Shown: positions 40,701 to 44,901, numbered from the stretch's first letter. The stretch is DNA of 64,000 nt from Pseudomonas cremoricolorata (GCF_000759535.1 NZ_CP009455.1:2170001-2234000), one strand, 5' to 3'. Program-made: numbers and translations. Notes: generated by a model not told the origin, from the letters alone.

Positions 40701-43139
40701 AAAGGTGCCGTCGGCTTGAACTGTACCGGTTGCGATCACGTTGCCTTGAGCATCGCGGACATTCACCGTGGTGCCCGCTTCGCCACGACCGCTCAGTTGT
40801 GTACCACCTGCACTGACAGCCAAGTCGATCGGGGCGTCAGGTGGGGTGTTGTCGATAGGCGCTTCGAGATTAGGTGCTATCACCGAGGCGGCGGGCGATA
40901 TGTTGCCAGCGGCATCTTGAGCCGTGGCTTCCAGGCTTTGCCCTTCGGTCTGTGCTGGAACCAGCGTTACTGCGAAGCTACCCGCCGCGTTCACCACGGC
41001 AGTGCCTAGCTGATTGCCTTGAGCATCAGTGACACGAATGGTGCTGCCCGGCTCTCCACGACCGGTGAGCACGGTGCCGTCGGCGCTTACCGACAATTCG
41101 GATGGAGCAACAGGCGGGGTGATATCTGGAGCAGTGATGCTGGCCGGAATCGAACTTTGTTCAGTTTCGGTGTTGATCGCCACCACCTCCAGGGCTTCGC
41201 CATTTGCCTGTGGAGGGACGAGGGGGATGGTGAACGAACCATCTTCACCCGCGATAGCACTGCCCAGCAGCATGCCGTCTGCGCCATGGACCTCTACACG
41301 GTTTCCGGGCGTAGCAAGGCCGCTCAGTTCTGAGCCATCGGCGTTCAATGTCAGTTCGGTCGGGGTGGCAGGAGCAGGCGTTGCAGGAACGGTAAAGTCT
41401 GTAGCTGGCGAGGCATTACCTGCCGCATCGGTCTGCACCAGATTGATCACATCGCCAGCCGCTACGGCACTGTCCAGGGCAATAACGAACGCGCCATTTG
41501 CACCGACAACACCGGTGCCGATGACGGTGCCCTGAGCATCACGAACCTCAACACTAGCCCCAATCTCACCACGCCCCGAAACCGTCAGCCCATCGGCACT
41601 GGCCACTACATCGGTAACCGCCTCCGGCGCCGTGATATCCGGTGCCTGGAAGGCCAGCGGCAGCGACTCATTGCCGGCGGCATCGATCAGGCGGATATCG
41701 ATGAACTCGCCATTGGCCTGCGCTGGGTCCAATTCGACACTAAAGCGCCCATCCGCGCCCACCACGCCACTGCCAATCACCGCCCCCGAAGCATCACGCA
41801 CCTGCACGGTCGCACCTGGTTCACCAAGGCCGGTCAACGTCACGCCATTGGCCAGAGCCAGTTCAGTCGGCTGCGCCGGCGCAATCAAGTCTGGCGAGGC
41901 TACCGAAGCGGGTTCAGAAACATTGCCTGCGGCATCAGTCAGATCGACCTGCAAACTGCTGCCGTCGATGACCGCCGGATCAAGCACCACCGAGAACGTG
42001 CCATCAGCGGCAACAACGCCGGTTGCAATCACATTCCCCTGGGCATCACGCACGGTCACGCCAGTGCCCGCTTCGCCGCGGCCACTCAGCTGACGGCCAC
42101 TGTCACCGATCACCAGGTCGGTCGGCGCATCGGGTGCGGTGGTATCGGGCGGTGTGCCAAGGTCGGGCGCGCTAAGGGTGCTGGCCGGTGAGGTGTTGCC
42201 AGCGGCGTCGGTGGCGCTGACTTGCAGGGTCTGACCGGCGCTCTGCGGCGGTTGCAGGGTCACGCTGAAGGTGCCGTCGCTGCCGCTGACGGCGCTGCCC
42301 AGCAGGTTGCCATCGGGGCCGCGCACCTGAACCGTCGAGCCAGGCTCGGCGCGGCCGCTGAGCACGATGCCTGCGTCATCGATGGCGAGGTCGGTGGGGG
42401 CGGCAGGCGGTGTGATGTCCGGGGCGTTGACGGTGCCGGGTTCGGAGACGTTGCCGGCGGCGTCGGTCAGGTCGACGGTCAGCACCTCGCCATTGGCCTG
42501 GGGCGTGTCCAGCGCCAGATCGAAGCTACCGTCGCTGCCAACAGTGCCGCTGCCGATCAGATTGCCGGCTGCGTCGCGCACGTTGACCGTCGTGCCGGCC
42601 TCGCCGCGGCCGCTCAGGCGCAGGCCATCGGCTGACACCAGCAGGTCGGTGGGGCGGGCCGGGGCCAGGGTGTCGCCGGGTTCACCGTCGCCACCACCTC
42701 CGCCGCCACCTGCGCCGCCTGCCGCGGCGGCTGCACCGCCCAGGCCCAGCAGGCCAAGACCGGCAATGGCGAAGGTCTGCGTGGCATTGCCAGCCTCGCC
42801 GATGCCCGCCATCAGCTGATCGAGGGAGGCGACTTCATCGAAAGTGAAACCGCTGAAGGCATTGGCATCATAAGACGCCTGCCAGAGAGTGCCGTCTTCG
42901 CCGACGAAGACCAGGTCGTTGCCCACGCCGTCCTGATCGACGACGAAGAAGTTGGCGATGGTCAGACGCTCCCCAGACTTGAGTGTCAGCACCAAGTTCT
43001 GCCCGTTGCGGCTGACCGAGGCCACCGCATCTGGCGACACCGGCAGTTGCACCAGGCTTGCTTGGCTGAGACTGAGGTCGCCCCAGGCGGTTTGCGACAG
43101 TTGGGCGGTATTTTTATCGGCGACGACGATGTTATCCAT
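19767..43139 (-). CDS. lapF: Giant surface adhesin LapF, type I secreted, about 81 Ig-like repeats
   Basis: 7790 residues from ATG 43139, with a GGGAG site 5 bases upstream; the GTG two codons earlier has no spacing for a ribosome site. Residues 1-120 match the BapA/LapF prefix-like domain (MDNIVVADKNTAQLSQTAWG). Then comes a hydrophobic Gly/Ala-rich stretch (about 123-150), probably lodging in the outer-membrane pore. From about 156 to 7095 I count 81 bacterial Ig-like units of about 86 residues with the pattern TPPxAPxDLxVSADGxxLSG / GEPGxTVxVRDAxG / DAAGNxS. Two tandem VCBS-like modules follow (each with LYGTLL..ADGSY.YT and HPNG.SDTA), then an acidic C-terminus ending QNGIHVV that holds the secretion signal. 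No RTX nonapeptides or cysteines were noticed. LapF mediates cell-cell adhesion and biofilm architecture. I recall the KT2440 protein at about 6300 residues, so this one would be longer. Confidence 0.9.
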   Translation of the reverse strand: MDNIVVADKNTAQLSQTAWGDLSLSQASLVQLPVSPDAVASVSRNGQNLVLTLKSGERLTIANFFVVDQDGVGNDLVFVGEDGTLWQASYDANAFSGFTFDEVASLDQLMAGIGEAGNATQTFAIAGLGLLGLGGAAAAAGGAGGGGGGGDGEPGDTLAPARPTDLLVSADGLRLSGRGEAGTTVNVRDAAGNLIGSGTVGSDGSFDLALDTPQANGEVLTVDLTDAAGNVSEPGTVNAPDITPPAAPTDLAIDDAGIVLSGRAEPGSTVQVRGPDGNLLGSAVSGSDGTFSVTLQPPQSAGQTLQVSATDAAGNTSPASTLSAPDLGTPPDTTAPDAPTDLVIGDSGRQLSGRGEAGTGVTVRDAQGNVIATGVVAADGTFSVVLDPAVIDGSSLQVDLTDAAGNVSEPASVASPDLIAPAQPTELALANGVTLTGLGEPGATVQVRDASGAVIGSGVVGADGRFSVELDPAQANGEFIDIRLIDAAGNESLPLAFQAPDITAPEAVTDVVASADGLTVSGRGEIGASVEVRDAQGTVIGTGVVGANGAFVIALDSAVAAGDVINLVQTDAAGNASPATDFTVPATPAPATPTELTLNADGSELSGLATPGNRVEVHGADGMLLGSAIAGEDGSFTIPLVPPQANGEALEVVAINTETEQSSIPASITAPDITPPVAPSELSVSADGTVLTGRGEPGSTIRVTDAQGNQLGTAVVNAAGSFAVTLVPAQTEGQSLEATAQDAAGNISPAASVIAPNLEAPIDNTPPDAPIDLAVSAGGTQLSGRGEAGTTVNVRDAQGNVIATGTVQADGTFSVALDPAVIDGSSLQVDLTDAAGNVSEPASVQSPDLIAPAQPTDLALAEGVTLTGLGEPGATVQVRDASGAVIGSGVVGADGRFTVELDPAQANGEFIDIRLVDAAGNVSIPLAFQAPDITAPEAVTDVVVSADGLTVSGRGEIGALVEIRDAQGVLIGTGVVGANGAFVIALEDAVAAGDVINLVQTDAAGNASPATDFTVPSTPAPATPSELALNADGSELSGLATPGNRVEVHGADGALLGSGIAAEDGSFNITLVPPQANGEALEVVAINTETEQSSIPASITAPDITPPVAPSELAVSADGSVLTGRGEPGSTVRVVDAQGNELGSAVVNATGSFAVTLVPAQTEGQSLEATAQDAAGNVSPASSVTAPNLEAPIDNTPPDAPIDLIVSTGGNQLNGRGEAGTTVTVRDTQGNVIATGVVAADGTFSVVLDPAVIDGSSLQVDLTDAAGNVSESASVASPDLIAPAQPTELALAEGVTLTGLGEPGATVQVRDASGAVIGSGVVGADGRFTVELDPAQANGEFIDIRLGDAAGNESLPLAFQAPDITAPEAVTDVVVSADGLTVSGRGEIGASVEVRDAQGTVIGTGVVGANGAFVIALDSAVAAGDVINLVQTDAAGNTSPPTDFTVPSTPAPSTPTELALNADGSELSGLATPGNRVEVHGADGTLLGSAIVGEDGSFTITLVPAQANGEALEVFAVDVVTDQASIPASITAPDTTPPLAPSELAVSADGSVLTGRGEPGSTVRVVDAQGNELGSAVVNAAGSFAVTLVPAQTEGQSLDATAQDAAGNVSPASSVTAPNLEAPIDTTPPDAPTDLVVSSGGRQLSGRGEAGTTVTIRDAQGNVIASGVVAADGTFSVVLDPAVIDGSSLQVDLTDAAGNVSEPASVASPDLIAPAQPTEVALAEGVTLTGLGEPGATVQVRDAAGAVIGTGVVGADGRFSIELNPAQANGEFIDIRLVDAAGNVSIPLTFQALDITAPEAVTDVVVSANGLTVSGRGEIGASVEVRDAQGTVIGTGVVGANGGFVIALNGAIAAGDVINLVQTDAAGNTSPPTDFTVPSTPAPSTPTELALNADGSELSGLATPGNRVEVRGADGTLLGSAIAGEDGSFTITLVPAQANGEALEVFAVDVVTDQASIPATITAPDITPPAAPGELAVSADGTVLTGRGEPGSTIRVTDAQGNQLGTAVVNAAGSFAVTLVPAQTEGQTLEAAAQDTAGNLSPASSITAPNLETPIDNTAPQAPTDLVINASGRELSGRGEAGTTVTVRDAQGNVIATGIVAADGTFAITLAPAVIDGSSLQVELTDAAGNTSQPASVASPDLTAPAQPTDLALTEGVTLTGSGEPGATIQVHSATGEIIGSGVVGADGRFSIELNPVQANGEFIDIRLIDAAGNESLPLAFQTPDTTAPVAPFELQVSADGSVLSGRGEPGSTVRIVDAQGNELGNAVVGAAGSFAVTLVPAQTEGQNLQATAQDAAGNVSPTTSVIAPNLQTPIDDTPPDAPTGLLINAAGRELSGRGEAGTTVTVRDGQGTVLASGTVGADGRFSVVLDPAVIDGSSVQVDLTDAAGNVSPAVSVVSPDLLAPAQPTDLALAEGITLTGSGEPGATIEVRDAAGAVIGSGTVGANGRFTVELAPAQANGEFIDVHLIDAAGNESIPLAFQTPDITAPEAVAEVVVSADGRTVAGHGEIGASVEVRDAAGAIIGTGVVGANGAFVIALDGAVEAGEVINLVQTDAAGNASPAIDFTVPATPAPATPTELALSADGSELTGVATPGNRVEAHAADGTLLGSAIAAQDGSFTLTLVPAQANGEVLEVFAVDVVTNQASIPASLVAPDITPPVAPSELAVSADGSVLSGRGEPGSTVRVVDAQGNTLGTAIINAAGSFAITLDPPQTAGQTLETSAQDAAGNVSPSGSVTAPNLETPVDDTPPQAPTDLLISAGGSQLSGRGEVGTTVSIRDAQGAVLATGVVAADGTFSVVLDPAVIDGSTLQVDLTDAAGNASAAVSVVSPDLLAPTQPTDLALAEGITLTGSGEPGATVEVRDAAGTVIGSGTVGANGRFTVELAPAQANGEFIDIHLIDAAGNESIPLVFQTPDITAPEAVTEVVVSADGRTVAGHGEIGASVEVRDAAGAIIGAGVVGANGAFVIALDGAVEAGEVINLVQTDAAGNTSPAIDFTVPATPAPATPTQLALNADGSELSGLATPGNRVEVHAADGTLLGSAIAAQDGSFTLTLVPAQANGEALQVFAVDVVTDQSSIPTSITAPDITPPVTPSELVISADGSVLSGRGEPGSTVRVVDAQGNPLGTVVINAAGSFAITLDPPQTAGQRLQVSAVDDAGNLSDNAAITAPNLETPVDDTPPAAPTGLVINAGGSQLSGRGEAGTSVSVRDAQGNLIATSTVAADGTFSISLDPAVIDGSALQVALTDAAGNVSEAASVRSPDLIAPAQPTDLTLAAGVTLTGSGEPGASVQVRDAAGAVIGSGVVAANGQFSVELTPAQANGEFIDVRLIDAAGNESIPLTFQAPDITAPVAPFDLAVNADGSVLTGRGEPGSTVRVVDAQGNPLGTAVINAAGSFAITLDPPQTAGQRLQVSAEDAAGNLSDNAAITAPNLETPVDDTPPAAPTGLVINAGGSQLGGRGEAGTTVSVRDAQGNLIASATVAADGSFSVTLSPAVTDGSTLEVQLSDAAGNVSAATSITSPDLIAPAQPTALTLLDGVTLTGNGESGATVQVRDTTGALIGSGQVGAGGTFSVTLDAPQRNGELLDIRLVDAAGNSSTPLQFQAQDTTAPAAITDVVVSADGLSVSGDGEPGATVQVRDAGGNLIGSGAVGATGSFVLELDSPLAAGQVISLVQTDAAGNASPATEFSVPSTPAPATPGDLLLSADGSSLTGSATAGTRVEVRGADGTLLGSAVAGANGAVAITLTPAQRNGETLEVVAVDPTTGQNSIPATLNAPDTTAPDTPAQLQVSADGSSLSGRAEAGSSIRVTNAQGAVIGTAQVAANGTFSVTLDPAQTAGQVLQVSAEDAAGNVSTNASVTAPDLEAPTDDTPPEAPTGLTINIGGSQLSGRGEAGTTVTVRDAQGNVIASGVVTVDGEFSLTLDPPVIDGSRLQVMLTDAAGNDSTPVSLSSPDLTPPAQPGDLQLVDGSVLSGTGEVGAQVLVRDANGTLIGSGQVDADGRFELVLDVPQFNGETLDIRLLDAAGNSSTPLLFQAPDISSPDPVSDILVSVDGSLIGGRGEPGATVSVRDGNGQLLGTGVVGIDGNFVVTLDPAVQAGATLTLVQTDAAGLTSDFVNHLVSAIPALPSPGDLLLAEDGSSLSGSAPSGVTVQVRNASGETLASVVVGAEGTFTLPLNPPIADGQPLHVVALNANGSSSLPTPITAPDLTAPDAPVELSVSADGSLLIGRAEPGSQVQVRDAQGTVLGSGTANSTGSFVVSLDPVQVDGQTLQVSATDAAGNTSISGSVSAPDLSLPVDITPPQAPTDLAISNDGSRVSGRGEPGTVVRVLDAQGQVLAEAAVPANGEFTVQVQPPVIDGSPLRVTLTDAAGNSSSAPLTAPDLVAPGPAADLLFSDGQTLTGSAEAGARVEVRDADGELLGSTVADGDGRFSLTLETPLRNGETLAVQVIDAAGNRSTTLDYAVPDTTPPAAVSDVQIDLTDSVLAGRGEPGAVVQVRDAEGVLLGSADVAADGSFRVTLDPPVTAGAELTVVQQDAAGNLSPTLEFSVPPTVLPASPSDVQVSADGSSVSGNASAGSEVQVRDSDGRLIGSVQTNPDGSFDLPLEPPLRNGESLSVVVVDAAGNSSLPTPTQAPDTTAPQPASDLQLSADGSTLSGRGEAGARVEVRNAQGELLGSASVADNGSFSLTLQPAQIQGQQLDVSLTDAAGNSSAPSSVTAPDLLGPLQPSAIVVDASGSLLSGIGQVGSTLTVRGADGEVLGSTTVGASGRFEISLEPVQRNGQQLSVEATDAAGNSAEPVTITVADTQPPVPVEALQLSADGLQVSGQGEPGAVVSVRDAEGNLLGTAQVDADGTFSVALDSAQRNGQALTVEQRDGAGNVSEQVALQAPDLEAPAAPSQLLLSADGSSLRGVGEPGSTVTVRNAQGIVGSAEVGADGRFDVPLTPVQLNGQTLSTTLTDAAGNVSPPVELTAPDLQPPLAADDLQLNPAGTLLSGSAEPGSRVEVRDSAGALLGSAEVDDDGRFSIGLPAQTNGEVLAVQVIDGQGNASPSVSYTAADTTAPDAPSELQINANGSQISGRGEVGSVVEVRNAAGVLVGEGVVLEGGAFLINLQPVQNDGQALQVTLRDAAGNTSDATDITAPNTAPPEVPASATVSLDGSTVRGSAPGASQVVVRDAAGNELASAPVAADGSFSVSLPTPLTNGEALNIVAVDGGGLSSAELPVNAPDTTPPAAAQNVLVSADGSSISGNAEPGSTVIVRNASGELGQTTAASDGSFVLTVEPPLQPGDSAEVVVIDQAGNETLEPVDVSIPPAQTIDTPSALQISLDGFSLSGQATAGTVVSVSAGGVALGSATVGSDGSFLVFFERAQLNGEVLQVSARADNGVVSEPASITARDITPPDAPLQIVVERDGAALSGRGEAGATVNVRDSADNLLGSAQVDDNGAFRVDLQPAPVNGETLLVRLIDAAGNPSPISSVQAPDLTPPQAATALALNDAATVLSGRGEAGASVSVRDADGVVLATGTVNQSGQFQITLPNAQISGARLQVILTDAAGNISDPASIATPDRTPPAAVSQLNLSVDGSQLTGTGEPGASVRVRTAAGAVVGSTTVDADGYFTVTFTPPQNSGQPLGVTQIDAAGNVSPAVTLNTPDLQAPAAPTNVVLNLDGLTLHGAGEAGSQVSVRNAQGALIGSGQVAANGSFTLTLDTAQLNGEALSVVLTDAAGNASTPTGLVAPDLTPPAAPDDLLLASGGLQLSGSAEAGSTINVRSASGELLGTGQVASNGTFQLTLNSPQTNGEQLSITATDAAGNVSPVANLEAADTTPPALVTHLAVAADGSSLSGHGEIGATVTVRNADGEVLGSAEVDVDGHFVVTLTPAAAPGTTLSVVQADASNNVSLSETFTLPGVLAPDVPAALQLAADGQSVSGQGSVGSRIEVYGPTGLLLGSAEVRADGSFTVNLQQPQANGERLEVSAVGEDGTRSLPVLLQAPDTTAPQPLSELRLSVDGLVVTGRGEAGAQVSITGNGGVILGSGQVGPNGRFSVTLSAAQINGERLDASQTDAAGNISDSVSLLAPDLVAPEPAEDLQLSAGGSLLQGTGEAAARVTVLAADGNVIGTGMVRLDGTFQVELLPLQANGETFKVVLTDAAGNRSAAAEFTAPDTTPPAALSEVSVAADGASLSGRGEVGAVVTVRNADGERLGSATVDASGNFTLVLDPPLGNAEVLSLSQADAAGNVSPVITLTTPDFTPPAALTEVRISADGAVVTGRGEPGASVTISDAAGVVIGRGVVQADETFRIELTPAQINNQQLSVVQADPPGNLSEAVLIIAPDRTPPLAPQELRLNAAGDLLSGTGEANTTVRVSVAGVEVGRATVGADGRFSVALDTPLRNGEQLQVSLEDASQNRSLPTLLDAPDLTPPAQVVASLDAEGTRLSGSGEAGARLTVLNNFGDRVGQGTIDAEGRFVVELTPPQRNGEVLSIVAQDAAGNPSQPLLLTAPDLTPPAQLQDLSLNPTGTTLTGSGEVGSMVRVRGADGNLLGEAVVPAGGTFVITLLPPQANGQTLTVTAADAAGNTSTPQTVVAADTTAPDPVSNLSINSAYEVLVGRGEVGATVRVVQGGTLLGSAEVGADGRFQVSLSPKANPGVELAVTQTDAAGNTSTVVPYTTPLEPVPATPTLVQLSVDGLVVSGRATAGSEVRVVNAAGTLLGSAQASAAGTFTVELNQAQLNGQRLDVSARSSGGESQPFVLIAADVTPPAQPLVTALSANGLVLSGSGEAGATVTVRSANGTLLGTAVVGLAGTFSVDLASAQLNGQVLSVRQTDAAGNPSPVLSYTVPDVQAPLAPSNLQLLDGGSRLSGVGEAGARIEVTGRGGVVLGSTTVAANGQFSLVLNAVQADGQVLTVRQTDAAGNTSASASLTAPDTTPPALPSATLNAAGTLLSGSGEAGARVIVRSNGNVIGQAVVAANGTFVVTLTAAQINHETLSVSLTDAAGNVSPVLTLTAPDITPPAIAANLLVNATGSELSGTGEVGARVTVRGADGSVLQSGVVIGADGTFRVVLNPAQDNGQRLSVTLTDPRGNVSGIATVVAPDVDADRPVVASDNLVTAVVNLAPVTSKLPTINDSYTLLVGLNTTKAFTWSVAAGTTVNPTLTLSVDNLIGVLNNPTFTLQVKNAAGAWVDVATGGSSALLTLVLLPGVGVRAEIGALRAGDYQLLVTSGGLSAVTTVNTRLELEVTSLTQFTGSGVVKSGNVITDPGTDGTPDILGPDNGAVLQVLKGGVYVNAGAATSVQGLYGTLLIKADGSYTYTPSGTPASVGKVDVFSYQLSHPNGKSDTANLYVRIDSPQATEIWNDANLGAPATVVDAVDDVGRSTVSLTNKLTPGSQAFDPISLAGLAGTRVGTVTHTVANNTTADLEVNLTTNSLLNLGNSITLELSKLGSNGRYTVVNTVSGSQLLDLLGSGGKSHVFRDQTAGTYQVTIKAAVTLGLSGSVTASLNTTTKSLTEFVVNTATTATGNLLNGDTLGSSLTTLSVQTAANSYALPGYNGVSVAGLYGTLLVFADGSYSYTLKPGLSAAVVGQVDTFNYTLTHPNGSSDTAQLKITIATGASGARMLEAQADEGSEAVVLAALADQQDDGQDAAASAAATPGTDDEPGLAAQTADDAVLAEETGFASIGADNADTTLLWQGGDASIDLASLVGEVHDLEVLDLNASSAVSLSLTLDDVLAVTQEQGNTLLIKGDDADTVRLGDAWSLTGQDVADGIDYNQYTAAEDPSQQLWVQNGIHVV
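32822..33601 (-). repeat. Shortened three-domain copy (eighth) of the lapF module
   Basis: Same 513-base loss and the same chimeric junction (TAPVAPF) as the fifth copy. Its first 60 bases (33601-33660) differ from those of the next copy (32821-32880) at a single position. Confidence 0.85.
36188..36967 (-). repeat. Shortened three-domain copy (fifth) of the lapF module
   Basis: 780 bases instead of 1293: exactly 513 bases (171 codons, two domains) are absent. The junction fuses the start of the third domain opener to the fifth, giving the chimeric TAPVAPF. Confidence 0.85.
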
Positions 43140-43231
43140 AAGCACTCCCTGCTGGATGGGGTGCCACTCGTCCGAGGTGACGAGCAGCTAATCCTTGCCT
43201 CCGAGCACGCGCATGAGCACACGCGGGAGGC

Positions 43232-43251
43232 CTGTAACAGCCCTGTTACAG
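43232..43251. promoter_or_regulatory. Perfect palindrome in the lapF leader
   Basis: CTGTAACAG-CC-CTGTTACAG, 9-base arms with a 2-base centre. It lies 93-112 bases upstream of the lapF ATG and about 11-30 bases downstream of the candidate -10 box at 43262-43269, where a regulator would block or modulate initiation. The regulator is unknown. Confidence 0.55.
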
Positions 43252-43261
43252 ATCGTTTGGC

Positions 43262-43269
43262 AGGTATAG
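43262..43269 (-). promoter_or_regulatory. Candidate RpoS-type -10 element for lapF
   Basis: On the minus strand this reads CTATACCT in the context GCCTATACC, close to the stationary-phase sigma consensus KCTATACT. lapF of P. putida is known to depend on RpoS. No clear -35 is seen, as is common for such promoters. Confidence 0.45.
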
Positions 43270-43301
43270 GCAGAGCTGACCGAACGGACCAGTTTCCCTG
43301 G

Positions 43302-43320
43302 CGCGCCAAATAAAGGCGCG
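43302..43320. terminator. Weak stem-loop just downstream of norR
   Basis: CGCGCC-AAATAAA-GGCGCG, a 6-base stem with a 7-base loop, 16 bases after the norR stop. No T-run follows on the minus strand, so termination may be incomplete. Confidence 0.35.
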
Positions 43321-43335
43321 TCGGTTAGTTGGCGC

Positions 43336-44886
43336 TCAGTCGATTCCCAGGCGCTTGGCCAGGCGGCTCAGGTTGGCGCGATCGATTTCCAGCTCCCGAG
43401 CCACAGCGGCGCGGTTTTGCTCATGGCGGTCGAGACTTTTCAGGATGAGCTGTCGCTGGAAGTCATCCACTGCACGACGCAATCCGACGTGGGAGGAACC
43501 GACCGGCGGTAGTGGCATCTCGCTAATGACGGCCGGTGCTACAGTGCCTGGGTGCAATTCCAGATCACTTGAAGTGAGCGTCAGTATGCGCGGACGCAAG
43601 CGATGCTGGCCGAGTGCCTTGAGGGCGCTGCGGCCTATGAGGTGTTCCAGTTCGCGGACATTGCCGGGCCAGTCGTAGTCCAGCAGCGCAGTTTGGGCAT
43701 CCATGCTCAGGCGCAGGCTGTTCAGGCCAAGCCGCGAACGGTTTTGCTCAAGGAAGTAGCCGGCCAGCAGCAGTACGTCGCGTCCGCGTTCACGCAGTGG
43801 CGGCACCTGCAGCGGATAAACGCTCAAGCGGTGGTAGAAGTCGGCGCGAAAGCGCCCGCAGCGTACTTCCTCGGCCAGATCACGGTTACTCGCGGCGATC
43901 AGGCGCACATCGACATGGTGCTCACGGTCCGAGCCCAGGCGCTGCAGTTGTCCGCTCTGCAGCACCCGCAGCAGCTTGGCTTGGACGGCCAGGGGCAGCT
44001 CGCCGACCTCATCGAGAAACAGCGTGCCGCCGTGGGCCAGCTCGAACTTGCCACGCCGCTCGACATGGGCGCCGGTGAAGGCGCCACGGACGTGGCCGAA
44101 CAACTCGCTTTCCACCAGGGTATCGGGCAGCGCCGCGCAGTTGAGACTGACCAGCGGCTTGTCGGCGCGCGTGCTGGCCTGGTGCAGCGCCTGGGCCACC
44201 AATTCCTTGCCGACACCGGTTTCACCGGTGACCAGAACCGTCAGTTCACTGTTGCCGACCAGGCGAATCTCTTCCAGCAATTGCCGGTGGGCGTTGCTCT
44301 GACCGATCAGTTGGCGCTCCTGATGGGTGGCCTGGCGGTACTGCTCGGCACGCTGCTGCTCGTTTTTTACCCGCAGGGCCAGGTGCTCGATGCGCTCAGC
44401 GACGGTGACGGTAGCCGCCGCCAGGCTGGCGAAGGCCTGCAAGGCGTCCAGTTGCAGCGGCTGGAACTGGCCTGCGGTCAGCGCGTCGAGGGTCAGCAGG
44501 CCCCACGGCCGCTCGTCGACCATCAGCGGGCAGCCCATGCAATCGTGCACCTGCAGGTCGACATGGGCGGCGGCGACCAGGCCGTCGTACGGGTCGGGCA
44601 GATCGCTGTCGCTGGCAAAGCGCGTTGGTGATCGATTGCCCAGCAGAACGGCGAAGCGTGGGTGCTCGCTGACCTTGAAGCGCCGGCCCAGGGTGTCTGC
44701 CACCAGACCATCGACGGCCAGGGGCACCAGCCACTCGCCCTCCAGGCGCAGCAGGGCGGCCGCATCGCAGGGCAGCAGATCGCGCAGGGCTTGCAGCAGG
44801 CGGCGGTAGCGCTCGTGGTCGGGCAGGTCGCGCGACAGGTCGCGTACCAGCGGTAGAAGGGCGGTGAGCAACGGCGTAGCAGTCAT
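43336..44886 (-). CDS. norR: Nitric oxide-responsive sigma-54 activator NorR
   Basis: 516 residues. The N-terminal GAF domain (about 20-170) keeps the residues that ligate the NO-sensing non-haem iron in E. coli NorR: R77, D98 and D101 in LPDPYDGL, H114 and C116 in VHDCMG, D134 in LTLDAL. The central AAA+ domain has Walker A GETGVGKE, the sigma-54-contacting GAFTGA loop and Walker B GTLFLDEVGELP. The C-terminus is a Fis-type HTH (NRAAVARELEIDRANLSRLAKRLG). The ribosome site GGAG lies 5 bases before ATG 44886. It is divergent from hmp, its likely target, with two GTC-N5-GAC sites between them; lapF lies downstream on the same strand. Confidence 0.93.
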   Translation of the reverse strand: MTATPLLTALLPLVRDLSRDLPDHERYRRLLQALRDLLPCDAAALLRLEGEWLVPLAVDGLVADTLGRRFKVSEHPRFAVLLGNRSPTRFASDSDLPDPYDGLVAAAHVDLQVHDCMGCPLMVDERPWGLLTLDALTAGQFQPLQLDALQAFASLAAATVTVAERIEHLALRVKNEQQRAEQYRQATHQERQLIGQSNAHRQLLEEIRLVGNSELTVLVTGETGVGKELVAQALHQASTRADKPLVSLNCAALPDTLVESELFGHVRGAFTGAHVERRGKFELAHGGTLFLDEVGELPLAVQAKLLRVLQSGQLQRLGSDREHHVDVRLIAASNRDLAEEVRCGRFRADFYHRLSVYPLQVPPLRERGRDVLLLAGYFLEQNRSRLGLNSLRLSMDAQTALLDYDWPGNVRELEHLIGRSALKALGQHRLRPRILTLTSSDLELHPGTVAPAVISEMPLPPVGSSHVGLRRAVDDFQRQLILKSLDRHEQNRAAVARELEIDRANLSRLAKRLGID

Positions 44887-44901
44887 AAGGACTCCGGTGT
44901 A

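Larger units (their letters stand above)
30238..42149 (-). repeat. Second-order repeat: five-domain module of 1293 bp, ten copies
   Basis: One marker (the codons for DxTPP at the start of the first domain type) was located at 42139, 40846, 39553, 38260, 36967, 36187, 34894, 33601, 32821, 31528 and 30238. The steps are 1293, 1293, 1293, 1293, 780, 1293, 1293, 780, 1293 and 1290 bases. A full copy encodes five domain types in fixed order, with openers PPDAPTDL, APAQPTDL, APEAVTDV, APATPTEL and PPVAPSEL. All steps are multiples of three. Confidence 0.9.
21850..42674 (-). repeat. Array of about 81 Ig-like coding repeats in lapF
   Basis: Each unit is about 257 bases. Every unit opens with a P-x-x-P motif (such as DITPPVAP or DLIAPAQP) and closes with a DAAGN motif. 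The array covers about 89 percent of lapF. Units near the 5' (N-terminal) end are nearly identical in five alternating types; units 54-81 (below about 28.9 kb) are diversified and show no obvious larger period. Confidence 0.85.

Noticed and set aside
30238..42149. CRISPR-like or satellite repeat
   Set aside because: The period is 1293 bases, entirely coding and in frame, and encodes Ig-like domains; there are no short direct repeats with unique spacers.
19767..43139. Identification as LapA
   Set aside because: The N-terminus is the BapA/LapF prefix type, the repeats are short Ig-like units, and the linked norR-hmp neighbourhood is that of lapF; lapA repeats and lapDG neighbours are missing.
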